Notes: a model not told the origin generated them from the letters alone. A DNA stretch of 64,000 nt from Fredinandcohnia quinoae (GCF_022427965.1 NZ_JAKTTI010000022.1:1-64000), one strand, 5' to 3'. Numbered from the stretch's first letter, positions 44,459-54,072 are shown. Made by a program: numbers and translations.

Positions 44459-44821
44459 ATGAAAAAAGCAATCGCGGTTGTAATACTAATACTAGTTGGA
44501 ATAGGCGCATTTTTAATAAAAGGAGGTGTGATAATTGATCGAATAAATCCTTTTGTTAAAGTGGATGAATACTACACAATTGTAGACACGAAAGGCAAAC
44601 ATTTAGGGAAAGACAGTATTCGAAAAAATAAGGAGAGCTATGAATATCAATTTATAGGTTATAATGTAGAGGGTAAAAAACAAGAGGTTACCATCAAAGT
44701 AACGAAAGATCTTCGCATCGGTGCCTATCTGAAGATTACAGCAAAAGGACAAAACGGTAAGTCCTGGACGGAAGTTCAGCCAGATGAAATTCCTGAAAAA
44801 GTAAAGAAAAAATTGAGCTAG
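44459..44821 (+). CDS. YxeA-family (DUF1093) secreted protein
   Basis: The 120-residue protein has an N-terminal membrane/signal segment (about 3-21). It is followed by a compact domain with VDEYYTIVDTKGKHLG, YEYQFIGYNVEGKKQEVTIKV and LRIGAYLKITAKG. This matches the YxeA/DUF1093 family of small exported OB-like proteins in Firmicutes. The function is unknown. AAAGGTGG precedes the ATG. Confidence 0.78.
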   Translation: MKKAIAVVILILVGIGAFLIKGGVIIDRINPFVKVDEYYTIVDTKGKHLGKDSIRKNKESYEYQFIGYNVEGKKQEVTIKVTKDLRIGAYLKITAKGQNGKSWTEVQPDEIPEKVKKKLS

Positions 44822-45055
44822 TCCTATAACTTAATAAAAGGAACTACTTAATGCCAAGGTTCCCCCTTCTTACATATATCTTTTGTTGAATAACACCCCC
44901 ATATATCCACTCTTATCTAGATCTTTACTCCTCGCTTAAGAAAATTAATTTCCCGAATTCAAAGATAGATTTGAATCAATTATGAATTTAGAAAATTTAG
45001 TCCAATTTTGTCTAAATTTATTATATAATAGGGAAAAAAGAAAGAGAGATGAACG

Positions 45056-45580
45056 ATGAAAAAACTTACAACATTCTTTTTATTATTTGGATTAATTTTA
45101 TCAGTTGTTGGTTGTAGTTCTGATAAACAGTCAGCAGATGAGGAAAACAAAAAAGATAAGACCAATGAAGAGGTTAAAAATGAGATAGTAGAAGAGATTT
45201 CATTAGGAGAAGATCAAGCTGAATTTCTAAATGGACTGAATAAAGAATTGGATAATCTCATAAACTTTTATATCGGTTTAAAGAACAATGAATCATTACT
45301 TTCAAATGCTTCTGTTAAGGACGATTTCAATAATAAACATGAAGCGTTTACAACTTTATTAACTCAATATAATGAAGAGGTAAAAAGCACACTTCCATCT
45401 GGAAATATTGTTACTAAATTTGATGAATTGATGAAGGAAGCTGTAACAGCAACGGATTTATTAAAAAAGGCTGTTGAAACCGATGATTTAGAAACATTCC
45501 ATGAAGCAGACGCATATTTTGTTAAAACTGCTTCCTTATTACAAGAATGGACTAGATCCTATTCTGGTAAAAAAATGTAG
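45056..45580 (+). CDS. Lipoprotein of unknown function
   Basis: The 174-residue protein has a lipoprotein signal with lipobox SVVGC (Cys20). A Lys/Glu/Asp-rich linker and a helical domain of about 120 residues (LNKELDNLINFYIGLKNNESLL ... LTQYNEEVKSTLP) follow. I do not recognise the family; the all-helical part could bind envelope components. A GAGAGATG ribosome site and a perfect terminator frame the gene. Confidence 0.7.
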   Translation: MKKLTTFFLLFGLILSVVGCSSDKQSADEENKKDKTNEEVKNEIVEEISLGEDQAEFLNGLNKELDNLINFYIGLKNNESLLSNASVKDDFNNKHEAFTTLLTQYNEEVKSTLPSGNIVTKFDELMKEAVTATDLLKKAVETDDLETFHEADAYFVKTASLLQEWTRSYSGKKM

Positions 45581-45588
45581 CTCTTAAT

Positions 45589-45624
45589 AAAATCTACCCA
45601 ATGAAGAATGGGTAGATTTTATTT
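45589..45624 (+). terminator. Terminator of the lipoprotein gene
   Basis: AAAATCTACCCA pairs perfectly with TGGGTAGATTTT, followed by ATTT. It may also serve the convergent C45 gene. Confidence 0.82.
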
Positions 45625-45637
45625 CGTAATGGAGGAA

Positions 45638-46669
45638 CTATTTATTTTCAATAATCCCTGTCAATTTTGTTTTACTGATATCTGTACCACTCAGCCACTT
45701 TCTCAAATCAATTTCTAAAACCTCTTCACTTTGAGCAATTGCCGTTAAAATCTTTGCTTGTTTAAAATCATATGAAAAGGTGTGTAATGTCCCAAAAAGA
45801 TCATCGTACTTTTTGAAAAATAACCCAGACTCCTTATTCCGAAACTCATCAAACATTTCCCGATTGGTTAGGTGATCGTTACTAATTTTATTTAAATAAA
45901 GCGCTCGTTCACGTGACCCAGTTATATCCTTATCTACAGTTCTTAATTGCCATTCCGGACTTTCGAAATGATTGACACATATTAAATCCGAACCCTTACG
46001 CACAACTACTTTTGTCGGTGTAGATTCTACGACAACATGATTTCCCAATGCATCACCAATTGAAAAATTATAGTTTGAAGCATGTGGAATTTCCTTTAAT
46101 AAATGAATGGCTTCATTCGTATTACTACACATATCTAATACCATTCTTACTGCAAACCATGCTGATACACCTTTTCTATACTCGTCATTACTTACAAAAT
46201 GTAAACCAATTACAAGTCCTTCACTATTAACTCCATCATGTCTGCCAACCCCTTGCAAATTATATCCCGCTGACGCCAATGAATTTTCTGGTTGGATCAA
46301 ACTGAAAATCCGATCATATAGTGCAGGTGTGAAATCATAATTGCGAACGTAATAGTGATCATTTATATAGGTTGTACAACCCATTCCTTCCGTTTTTGGC
46401 ATATCATATCCACAAAATAGAGCTAATGCTTTTTCATATCTGATTCTTAGCGCATCGGCAATACCTTGCATTTCGTCAAGTAGATGAGGAGCATACATTG
46501 AATAGAGATTCTCCACTTCTTCACGGCTAACATGGGGATTTGTAATCATCTCTAATGTCTTAATAAGGTCTGTATTTTGTAACTTTTCACCTAATTGATA
46601 TCCTATCTTGTATGAAGAACCTTTAGATTGCAACACATCGACATCAAACGTATACTTGTTAGGATTCAT
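45638..46669 (-). CDS. C45-family peptidase / acyltransferase-like Ntn hydrolase
   Basis: The protein (343 residues) contains GMGCTTYINDHYYVRNYDFTP, where the cysteine after GMG is the Ntn-type nucleophile of the C45 (acyl-CoA:6-APA acyltransferase) family. RHDGVNSEGLVIGLHFVS and SNYNFSIGDALGNHVVVE also match. Members usually self-process before the Cys. The substrate may be an acylated amine or peptide. The ATG at 46669 has GGTGAG upstream; a GTG five codons earlier is possible. It is directly downstream of an AraC-type regulator. Confidence 0.78.
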   Translation of the reverse strand: MNPNKYTFDVDVLQSKGSSYKIGYQLGEKLQNTDLIKTLEMITNPHVSREEVENLYSMYAPHLLDEMQGIADALRIRYEKALALFCGYDMPKTEGMGCTTYINDHYYVRNYDFTPALYDRIFSLIQPENSLASAGYNLQGVGRHDGVNSEGLVIGLHFVSNDEYRKGVSAWFAVRMVLDMCSNTNEAIHLLKEIPHASNYNFSIGDALGNHVVVESTPTKVVVRKGSDLICVNHFESPEWQLRTVDKDITGSRERALYLNKISNDHLTNREMFDEFRNKESGLFFKKYDDLFGTLHTFSYDFKQAKILTAIAQSEEVLEIDLRKWLSGTDISKTKLTGIIENK

Positions 46670-46687
46670 TTCTTTCTCACCCACCCG

Positions 46688-47542
46688 TTATTTCACCGGA
46701 ATCCAAATTTCAGAATAGCAATTTGGATCGGATGGATTGTCACCTGTGTAAACTTCCATCTCTGCTGTTCCCGCATATTCATATCCACTTGATGGAAACC
46801 ATTCAGAATAAATTCGTTTCCAAGCGTCCTGCATCGCATAAGGCATCGCGCCATGAACTTCGAACACCGCCCATTTTGCAGCTGGTATTTCGACGTGTAA
46901 AAATTCATCTGGTACTTCACCAGTATGTTCAACTGCCACCCAATAATCGATAGAATTTGTATTTGGTGCACTAACACAAACACCTACTATACCTTTAATT
47001 TGACCATTGATTAATGGTATAAGTGAATCACATGTTCCATCGGAATTTACCTTATCCCATAACTTCGGAATCTCAGCAAGATGTTCATCATTCACACATG
47101 AGAACTCACGCTTTACTCCAACCACTTTAAAAGCTTCTCTTTCCACAATACTGTACTTCACTGGTTCTGCCCCTTTCAGACTCACCTGTATAACCAGGCG
47201 GTTATAAGATTGCAGCTTCCCCACACCTTTTCGTGCATCACTCGGTGTTAACCCATGCTGTCTACGAAAAGCTTTTGTGAAAGCCTCGGGAGTGTCATAG
47301 CCGTATTTATAGGCGAGATCAATAATCTTGTCTTCAGACCTAGTTAGATCTTCTGCTGCCAATGTTAAGCGCCGGCGCCGAATATATTCACCTACAGTAG
47401 CATCCGTTAAAATAGCAAATGTTCGTTGAAAATGAAATGGTGAGGCGTTCGCCTCATTTGCTATTTCTTCAATCGTGATTTCTTCAAGTAGGTGCATTTC
47501 TATAAAATCGATTGCTTTTTGTAATGATTCCACCCAAGCCAT
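46688..47542 (-). CDS. AraC-family regulator with GyrI-like effector domain
   Basis: Residues 1-105 carry two AraC helix-turn-helix motifs (ITIEEIANEANASPFHFQRTF and IIDLAYKYGYDTPEAFTKAFRRQHG). Residues 120-284 form a GyrI/SOUL-like effector-binding domain, as in Rob and BmrR relatives. It likely responds to a lipophilic or cationic small molecule. The ATG at 47542 follows AAGGAGTG. The C45 hydrolase gene follows within 20 bp and may be its target. Confidence 0.88.
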   Translation of the reverse strand: MAWVESLQKAIDFIEMHLLEEITIEEIANEANASPFHFQRTFAILTDATVGEYIRRRRLTLAAEDLTRSEDKIIDLAYKYGYDTPEAFTKAFRRQHGLTPSDARKGVGKLQSYNRLVIQVSLKGAEPVKYSIVEREAFKVVGVKREFSCVNDEHLAEIPKLWDKVNSDGTCDSLIPLINGQIKGIVGVCVSAPNTNSIDYWVAVEHTGEVPDEFLHVEIPAAKWAVFEVHGAMPYAMQDAWKRIYSEWFPSSGYEYAGTAEMEVYTGDNPSDPNCYSEIWIPVK

Positions 47543-47607
47543 GTTTCTCACTCCTTACTTACATTCTAATATCAGCAAATCCTTTATTCCTGTCTTTTTC
47601 TGCTCTG

Positions 47608-48051
47608 TTAAGACAGATGCTTTTTGAAAAACTCTTTTGTTTCTAAATGTGTTAATTGCCGATAGATCTCTTCTTTATTTAAGAATTGTAGTTCACTAAT
47701 CTCACTATCTAGTGGATTTAAGCCATCTATTTCCCCAAAATATTCAACTAAAAACATTGTTGTCTCCTGACTTTCATACCCAATTTTAGATTTAATTTCA
47801 GCAGGAAACTCAAATACTATTTTTTCATCAAACTGTTTAATTACCTTGTAGTGAGTAGAGCCTGTCTCCTCTTTGAGCTCTCGGAAAAGTGAGTGTTCCT
47901 CCGATTGATCACTCACTTCTACTCCACCTTTAATGAAATCCCATTCTCCGCTTATCATTTCTTTTCCATTAAGTGTATTTATTTTTCCTTTATAAACAAT
48001 TAAAAACCTATCATTTTGAAAAACAATGGCACCTACAGCTTTTCTTATCAT
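47608..48051 (-). CDS. Nudix hydrolase
   Basis: The 147-residue protein has a Nudix box (GGVEVSDQSEEHSLFRELKEETG), with one extra residue relative to the strict G-x5-E-x7-REUXEE-x-GU spacing. The start MIRKAVGAIVFQNDRFLIVYKG and the late EISELQFLNKEEI are typical. It is related to dinucleoside polyphosphate or mRNA-cap-like pyrophosphatases; the substrate is unknown. It is the only gene on its transcript as far as can be seen. Confidence 0.8.
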   Translation of the reverse strand: MIRKAVGAIVFQNDRFLIVYKGKINTLNGKEMISGEWDFIKGGVEVSDQSEEHSLFRELKEETGSTHYKVIKQFDEKIVFEFPAEIKSKIGYESQETTMFLVEYFGEIDGLNPLDSEISELQFLNKEEIYRQLTHLETKEFFKKHLS

Positions 48052-48110
48052 TTTTTCAATCCCTTATTAGATAACGAAATTTTCCGAATTCTCTATTTAG
48101 CATACCACAT

Positions 48111-49292
48111 TTATTCTATCGTAGTTACAGAAATCATAGCTTTTTCCTTCATTTTAAGCATACAAATTAACGCAAAAAGCATACTTCCAGTTGCCGCGAA
48201 AAATAAAACCCCATAACCAAATAAATCGATGAACAGCCCTAATATTGGTGGTGAACTGATTGCTGCTAATGACGATACTAAATAGTACAAACCAGTTCTT
48301 GTTCCAATACTATTTTTACTGCCTGTCGAAACGATTAAAGGATATGAGTTTATATTTACAAATGCCCAAAATGCACCGCCTACAAATAAAATGATTCGTA
48401 AAAAGAGAACGGATTCAACCCAATTTAATAGAAAAAAAGAAATAGCCAAGCCAATCACACCGGCCACAATTACTCTTTTCTTGCCATATTTTGCACCCAA
48501 AAAACCACTTGGGATAGCAAATAATACAAAACTCAATGAAAAGAAAGTCAAAGAAAATGCAGAAGCACCTTTTGATAGTCCTAACTCATTGACACCGTAC
48601 AATGTAAATAAAGCCTCCATTCCTTGAATGGAAATGAACCAAAAGAAGATTGCCGCTAAAAGTAATAGTGTTTGCGAATTTAATTCCTTTTTGTAGTTTA
48701 TTTTTGACGGAGTTGTAGTTGAATAGGAAATCGTGTCGCGGTTTTCATTAATATTTTTGAAAACAACCCATAAAGCAACAAAGAAAACAGCTGAAACAGT
48801 TAAAAATGGAAGGGACTCATTCATATTAAATAAAATCGAACCTACGCTAAAGGCGAGAATTGCACCACACCCACCCATAAAATTAATAATACCATTAGCT
48901 TTTGTTTGCTTTGACTCTGGGGTAATGTCTGGCATTAAGGCGATTGTTGGAGAACGGAAAATAGCCATTGATAGATTCATACAAACCATAAAAATTAGTA
49001 AAGTAAATAAACTTGTATGAAAAGGAATCAATGCATAAAATATCGCTGCAATCGGTATACCTATAAGCAAATAGGGCATACGTCTTCCAAACCGAGTTTT
49101 TGTTCGATCACTGCGTTGTCCGATATAGGGCTGCAAAAAGAGGGCGAAATAATTATCAATTGTCATCAAAAAACCAATTATAGCTGTACTAGCTAAAAAA
49201 TGATCTAAAAAGAATGGTACAAAGGCATTGTATAACGACCAACCCAAACTAATACTAAAAAAACCAAACCCTAACAGCCATGTTTTTTTCAT
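48111..49292 (-). CDS. Major facilitator superfamily transporter
   Basis: The 393-residue protein has about 11-12 membrane segments. The loop RSDRTKTRFGRRMPYLLIG between TM2 and TM3 is an MFS/GPH-type motif, and AKYGKKRVIVAG is its second-half equivalent. The SDRTKTRFGRR form resembles sugar-symporter (SLC45/GPH-like) members. The substrate is not predictable. It follows the terminator of the EAL gene, so it has its own promoter. Confidence 0.83.
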   Translation of the reverse strand: MKKTWLLGFGFFSISLGWSLYNAFVPFFLDHFLASTAIIGFLMTIDNYFALFLQPYIGQRSDRTKTRFGRRMPYLLIGIPIAAIFYALIPFHTSLFTLLIFMVCMNLSMAIFRSPTIALMPDITPESKQTKANGIINFMGGCGAILAFSVGSILFNMNESLPFLTVSAVFFVALWVVFKNINENRDTISYSTTTPSKINYKKELNSQTLLLLAAIFFWFISIQGMEALFTLYGVNELGLSKGASAFSLTFFSLSFVLFAIPSGFLGAKYGKKRVIVAGVIGLAISFFLLNWVESVLFLRIILFVGGAFWAFVNINSYPLIVSTGSKNSIGTRTGLYYLVSSLAAISSPPILGLFIDLFGYGVLFFAATGSMLFALICMLKMKEKAMISVTTIE

Positions 49293-49321
49293 TGCAGCTC
49301 TCCTCTAACCTTTTTCAATTC

Positions 49322-49362
49322 AAAAAAAATAGAAGTGCTATTATCTTATGCGATATAGCACT
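49322..49362 (-). terminator. Terminator upstream of the MFS gene
   Basis: On the minus strand AGTGCTAT pairs with ATAGCACT, followed by TCTATTTTTTTTG. It ends the EAL-gene transcript. Confidence 0.75.
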
Positions 49363-49506
49363 CCCGATTTCCTCATTCTCACTTAATTATTGACGACATT
49401 TTTACCGGTGGAAACTGCCGTGTCCATGATGATAACCATGCACTGGATAGTAATTTCTATTTATATCCTTTTCTTAGATACCGATTGATCAATATACGTT
49501 GTAGTT

Positions 49507-51555
49507 TCAAATATTAGATATGTTCTGAAATTCTTCCGCCCATTTTACAAACTCACCTTCACGAAGTGGTGGTGTGAAGAAATAACCTTGGATTGTAGGA
49601 TTTTCAGACATTGATCTTAAGTATAAAACTTGGTCTTTTGATTCAACACCTTCAATCACAACCTTTAAATTTAAGGAATGACAGAGTGTAATAATGGCTT
49701 TAACAATGGCTGAATCCTTTTCAGAATTTGGTACCCCATCAACAAACGATTTATCAATCTTTAATGTAGTAATGGGTAGACGCTTTAGATATGATAATGA
49801 AGAAACACCTGTACCAAAATCATCAAGTGCAACTGAAAACCCAAATTCTCTAAACTCCTCGATTGCCTTTATCGCACTTTCAATATTATTTATCACACTT
49901 GTTTCTGTAATCTCAAGTTCCAAATAACTGCTTGAAAAATTATTATTTGTAACACTCTCTTTTAAGATATTCATTAGTCTAGGAGAAGTTACATATGGAC
50001 CAGGAATATTGATAGCAACTTGCCATGCAGAAATCCCATCTTGTATCCATTTCGAAATTTGATAGCATACTTGATTAATAACCCAATCCGTAACATCATA
50101 CATTTTGTTATATTCCTCAAGGATTGGGATAAAAATACCTGGTGATATATGTCCGTAGATTGGATGATTCCAACGTAAAAGCGCCTCAACACCCAAGATT
50201 TCTTTACTATGAGAACTAATCTTTGGTTGATATACTAAAAATAATTCATTATTTCTAATAGCTCGATCTATATCATGGACGAGATTTCTTTTCAAAGCAT
50301 ACGTATGAATGGTTGGGTCATATTCAATAACCTCATGATTATATTCAATTGTTGAGTGTTGAAGTACAGCGATTGTATTTAAAAATAATGTTCCTACCTT
50401 CTCCGATGCCTGTGAAGTAGAAATGGCACATACCATTTCAATTATTAGGCGTTGATTTTCTACTTCAATTGGTTTCATTAAGATAGAAGCGATTCTTTCC
50501 ATCGAAATTTTCAACTGTTTAATATTTCGACTGTCAAAGGTAAAAATAGCAAATCGATTGCCTTCTATTCGATACACACTCGCCGATTCAGGCTTCAATC
50601 TTATAATAATATCCGCAACAACCTTGATGATATTATCACCAAACATATAACCTCTCCTACTATTCCACTGCTCGAGGTTATGCAAATGGATGACTGCCAG
50701 ACTCCCGAAAGAATAGGAGTACTCAAGCTTTTTTTCAAATTGGCGCCGATTCGGCATTAATGTTAATGGATCGAAATAAGTTAACCGATAATCTACATAT
50801 CGATCTAAAAAACTCGAGAGACCCGATATAATGAAAAGGACAAAGATCCCGATTGTCACACCTAAAATTAAGGAATACATGTCCATATTCTGCATTTCAT
50901 GTAAACCATGCTTAATAGGATCCTTTGTATAAAAGATTACAGCCTCCATACCTATATAGTGCATAGTTGCAACCGCTCCACCCATTAACAAAGAGGTTAC
51001 AACTTTTATTAGCCAGTTACCCATTAATCTCTGCATGGTAGAAAATACATAAAGTGCAATATAAGATACTATAATAGCCACACCAATTGAAGCAAGAAAA
51101 ATCCATGGTTTATATGTGTATTGGGCATCCATCTTCATAGCAGCCATTCCAACATAATGCATAGCAGCAATTCCAATCCCCATGATCATGCCTGCAAATA
51201 CATATGACCATTGAGTACGTTTCCTACTATTTGCAATGACAAACGCAATATAAGAAGAAAAAACAGCTGGAAGCATTGAAAGAATCGTTAAGAATAAGTC
51301 AAACTTCATCGGTAATGGCAACATATACGCACTCATCCCAATAAAATGCATCGACCATATACCTAATCCCATAGCAATCGACGCTAACGCGCGCCAAAAA
51401 GAACGATGAAAAAAACTATTTTGTTGAATTCTTTCATTCATGGAAAGTGCAGTAAAGGATGCAAAACAAGCAATTAAGATTGATAGTATTACAATTGGAG
51501 CAGAATATTCACCATGTAAAATGAAAACCTTAGTTGAATCTGGTTGCGAGAACAT
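49507..51555 (-). CDS. MHYT-GGDEF-EAL protein, predicted c-di-GMP phosphodiesterase
   Basis: The N-terminal half has seven membrane segments with three MHYT-type motifs (SMHFIGM, AMHYVGM, TMHYIGM), a proposed metal/gas sensor. The GGDEF domain is degenerate: the active site reads EGNRF. The EAL domain keeps its catalytic residues: GVEALLRW, the Asn of INIPG, ELEITET, LDDFGTG, KIDKSF, IEGVES and QGYFF. It probably degrades c-di-GMP. The ATG at 51555 follows GAGGT. The layout matches YkoW. Confidence 0.9.
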   Translation of the reverse strand: MFSQPDSTKVFILHGEYSAPIVILSILIACFASFTALSMNERIQQNSFFHRSFWRALASIAMGLGIWSMHFIGMSAYMLPLPMKFDLFLTILSMLPAVFSSYIAFVIANSRKRTQWSYVFAGMIMGIGIAAMHYVGMAAMKMDAQYTYKPWIFLASIGVAIIVSYIALYVFSTMQRLMGNWLIKVVTSLLMGGAVATMHYIGMEAVIFYTKDPIKHGLHEMQNMDMYSLILGVTIGIFVLFIISGLSSFLDRYVDYRLTYFDPLTLMPNRRQFEKKLEYSYSFGSLAVIHLHNLEQWNSRRGYMFGDNIIKVVADIIIRLKPESASVYRIEGNRFAIFTFDSRNIKQLKISMERIASILMKPIEVENQRLIIEMVCAISTSQASEKVGTLFLNTIAVLQHSTIEYNHEVIEYDPTIHTYALKRNLVHDIDRAIRNNELFLVYQPKISSHSKEILGVEALLRWNHPIYGHISPGIFIPILEEYNKMYDVTDWVINQVCYQISKWIQDGISAWQVAINIPGPYVTSPRLMNILKESVTNNNFSSSYLELEITETSVINNIESAIKAIEEFREFGFSVALDDFGTGVSSLSYLKRLPITTLKIDKSFVDGVPNSEKDSAIVKAIITLCHSLNLKVVIEGVESKDQVLYLRSMSENPTIQGYFFTPPLREGEFVKWAEEFQNISNI

Positions 51556-51745
51556 ATTGACGTACCTCATTTACGTAGAATTCTAGAAGTTATTCGTTAC
51601 ACTAATATTCTTTTTATCGGTTCATTTTCTATTTTCTCCACTTGAAATTATTGGCTATGTTTGGTGAAACACAATAAAATGCTATAATTTTACTTAGAAC
51701 AACTGTATAGTTAAAAGAAATAGTATGGTAAGGAGTGTTACACTT

Positions 51746-51991
51746 TTGTTCATTAAATTAACTAAAGAGCAACAACAAATAATGATATCTGATATTCAAT
51801 ATTTCTTTTCTATGGAGAGGGATGAAGAAATAACGGAGTTTGCTGCTGAGCAAGTATTACATTTCGTAAAAGAAAAACTCGCACCACATTTCTATAATGC
51901 AGCGGTCCATGATGTCAAGAACGTGGTCGAACAGCAATTCGCATCACTTGACGATGAAATCCTAACACTAGAGCGACCGATCAGAAAGTAG
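51746..51991 (+). CDS. DUF2164-family small protein
   Basis: The 81-residue protein contains KLTKEQQQIMISDIQYFFSMERDEEITEFAAEQVLHFV and FYNAAVHDVKNVVEQQF, recognisable as DUF2164. No function is known. I prefer the TTG at 51746 with AAGGAGTG upstream; an ATG at 51725 lies before that ribosome site. It is divergent from the EAL gene and followed by a terminator. Confidence 0.72.
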   Translation: MFIKLTKEQQQIMISDIQYFFSMERDEEITEFAAEQVLHFVKEKLAPHFYNAAVHDVKNVVEQQFASLDDEILTLERPIRK

Positions 51992-52056
51992 AGAATTGAT
52001 ATGTAGTAGTTCAGTTATTAAGTAGAAAAACTAAATTCACGAGGTCAACACCGAAA

Positions 52057-52088
52057 AAAGCAGAGGTTTTTATCATCCTCTGCTTTTT
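52057..52088 (+). terminator. Terminator of the DUF2164 gene
   Basis: AAAGCAGAGG pairs with CCTCTGCTTTTT. Confidence 0.8.
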
Positions 52089-52175
52089 ATAATCAAATGA
52101 TCAGCACATCTTTATTTGAAAAGGAAAATCAACTTTTGCTAAAATCAATCCCTGCTTGAAACCATTGAAGCCCTT

Positions 52176-52378
52176 TTCGGAGAAAATAAGCGGAGATTTT
52201 TCCGTTAAATGCAGAATGGAACTCATTTCAGGAGAAATAAGGGAAGGTTTTCCGCTTATCCAAAGTAAATCCCCCCATTTTGAGGTTTTTCGGGCTAATA
52301 GGCGGAAACTCTCCTCTTATTTTAGCCTTTTTTAATAAAAATTACGAAATAAGAGGAATTTCTCCGTCTATTTATCAG
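52176..52378 (-). repeat. Dispersed ~190-bp intergenic repeat, copy B
   Basis: This copy is the reverse complement of copy A at 14570-14760 with insertions. It includes AGCGGAAAACCTTCCCTTAT on the minus strand. It occupies most of the gap between the DUF2164 terminator and the phosphatase gene; no coding frame is supported there. Confidence 0.75.
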
Positions 52379-52468
52379 CTCGAATCCTCAACACTATAAG
52401 TGCGGACATTCTTGTTCTATTTTCAAACCCTAACCCTTTACTATCGCATTTCCTAGTCACAAAAAAGT

Positions 52469-53023
52469 TCAAACGATCTTCTCGCTCCAAAGACGTTCAA
52501 CTGTAACTTCATTATTCCTAAAACACAAAATAAATACATCTGGATTACTAAGCTTTTTCCATTCTTTAAAGCCAAATTCTTCATCTACGCTTTTAAGTAG
52601 TAAAGACATGATCCCCCCATGGGTCACTACAATCGTATTGTCATATTCACCCTCTAGAATTTCATCCACAACATGAACAATTCGCTCTGTTGCTTCTTGA
52701 CTTGATTCCCCACCTTCAAATTTCAAATCCATATCAATATAGGTTTCTTCTAATCTTTCAAGCCAATCTGGCATTTGCGTTGTACTTAAAATTCGTTCTG
52801 ATAATCTCTGATCAATTACAACCTCAAGATTCATTTTTTCAGCCAATGGTTCAATTGTTTGAATCGCTCTTAAAAATGGACTTGAAATAATTCGCTCGAC
52901 TTTCTTCTTAGAAAAAAAGGCTACTAAATCGATTGCTTGTTTATATCCCTGTTCCGTTAGTGGTGATTCTGCCGGCTGACCTTCTGCCTGGCAATGTCTA
53001 ATGATATAAATATTTTTTCCCAT
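52469..53023 (-). CDS. Histidine phosphatase family protein
   Basis: The protein (184 residues) starts MGKNIYIIRHCQAEGQ, with RHC in place of the usual RHG. It has ISSPFLRAIQTIEPLA and the second histidine in VVTHGGIMSLLL. Catalytic residues His, Arg and His are all present. The substrate is unknown. It ends an apparent run of minus-strand accessory genes. The start is uncertain: a GTG lies three codons upstream. Confidence 0.83.
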   Translation of the reverse strand: MGKNIYIIRHCQAEGQPAESPLTEQGYKQAIDLVAFFSKKKVERIISSPFLRAIQTIEPLAEKMNLEVVIDQRLSERILSTTQMPDWLERLEETYIDMDLKFEGGESSQEATERIVHVVDEILEGEYDNTIVVTHGGIMSLLLKSVDEEFGFKEWKKLSNPDVFILCFRNNEVTVERLWSEKIV

Positions 53024-53046
53024 GACACTCACGTCCTATGAAAATA

Positions 53047-53559
53047 CTATTCCATCCTTTTTAAAAATTGAACTACCTTGTTATTTCCCCGTGTTTCCGC
53101 TACTTGTAATGCCGTTTCTCCACCTTCAACCTTTGCATGAACATCCGCACCATAGTCAAGCAATAGCTGTATCAGCTCGATATTATCATCATGAAATGCT
53201 GCAGAATGCAAACAAGTATGACTATTGCTATCAAATAGATTCGTGTTCGCCGTACTTTTTAAAAGTAATTGAATCACGTCCATACTGCGCTCCCCAGCAA
53301 TTGCAGCATGTAAAGCTGTATTGGATGGAATGTATTCAATTTTAGAATGTGAGATTGCGTCAACATCGGCACCATAGTCTAGAAGAACTTGAACAGCCTC
53401 CTTATTCCCGAAATGCGCCGCGTAGCCTAAAGGTAACAGCCCATCACTATTTTCTGTATTTGCTAGATTAGGATTTTCTTCAAGTAATCTAGCTAGTTCT
53501 GCAGTATCGTTCTTCTGTGCACTTTTAAAAATATCAGCTACCATCTCAGTTTGACTCAT
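53047..53559 (-). CDS. Ankyrin-repeat protein
   Basis: The 170-residue protein is made of about four ankyrin repeats (DGLLPLGYAAHFGNKEAVQVLL, NTALHAAIAGERSMDVIQLLL, HTCLHSAAFHDDNIELIQLLL, ETALQVAETRGNNKVVQFL). No signal peptide or other domain is seen, so it is a cytoplasmic protein-binding module. Partner unknown. GGGGGAATAACATGT-like DNA lies before the ATG. It is close to the phosphatase gene. Confidence 0.88.
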   Translation of the reverse strand: MSQTEMVADIFKSAQKNDTAELARLLEENPNLANTENSDGLLPLGYAAHFGNKEAVQVLLDYGADVDAISHSKIEYIPSNTALHAAIAGERSMDVIQLLLKSTANTNLFDSNSHTCLHSAAFHDDNIELIQLLLDYGADVHAKVEGGETALQVAETRGNNKVVQFLKRME

Positions 53560-53617
53560 TACATGTTATTCCCCCTTTAAAATATGTAATTGACCACCAC
53601 CAAATAAAAATAAATGT

Positions 53618-54040
53618 CTACTCACTTGGATACAATTCTCGTAAAAATGTAATTGATTGATCGATCAATTCTTTTAAAACTTCTACATTAATATCAGCGA
53701 CCTTATTAATGTACACACATGCTTTACCAGATGTATGTTTGCCAAATTTCTGAAGCAATTCCTCACGTTTCGTATCTCCAGTTGCAAAATATAAGCTTAT
53801 TTTAGCTTTACGCGGAGAGAAGCCCACTAAAGGCGCATCACCTTCATGTCCCGATTCATATTTATAGTGATAAGAACCAAATCCAATGATACTAGGTCCC
53901 CACATTTTCGCCTTATAACCCGTTGTTTCAGTGAAAATATCTAATAATTTGTATGCATCTTCACGCTTTTTCAAGCTATCCACATTTTCAATAAATTCAA
54001 TAACACTATTCTCAGTTTCTTTTGTTTTTAATTCGTACAA
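53618..54040 (-). CDS. DUF1801 (YdhG-like) protein
   Basis: The 140-residue protein has the DUF1801 pattern: MWGPSIIGFGSYHYKYESGHEGDAPLVGFSPRK in its centre (spanned by a loop) and GKHTSGKACVYINKVADINVEVLKELI near the end. The family has an SRPBCC/YdhG-like fold with unknown function. It begins with TTG, with GGAG about 10 nt upstream. It lies after the GyrI-like gene. Confidence 0.75.
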   Translation of the reverse strand: MYELKTKETENSVIEFIENVDSLKKREDAYKLLDIFTETTGYKAKMWGPSIIGFGSYHYKYESGHEGDAPLVGFSPRKAKISLYFATGDTKREELLQKFGKHTSGKACVYINKVADINVEVLKELIDQSITFLRELYPSE

Positions 54041-54072
54041 AAAAGGACATCTCCACTTCGTTCATGGTATTT

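Noticed and set aside
49380-49500. Histidine-rich peptide frame (YYPVHGYHHGHGSFHR)
   Set aside because: It reads like a tiny coat-type protein but has no start codon in frame and an upstream stop.
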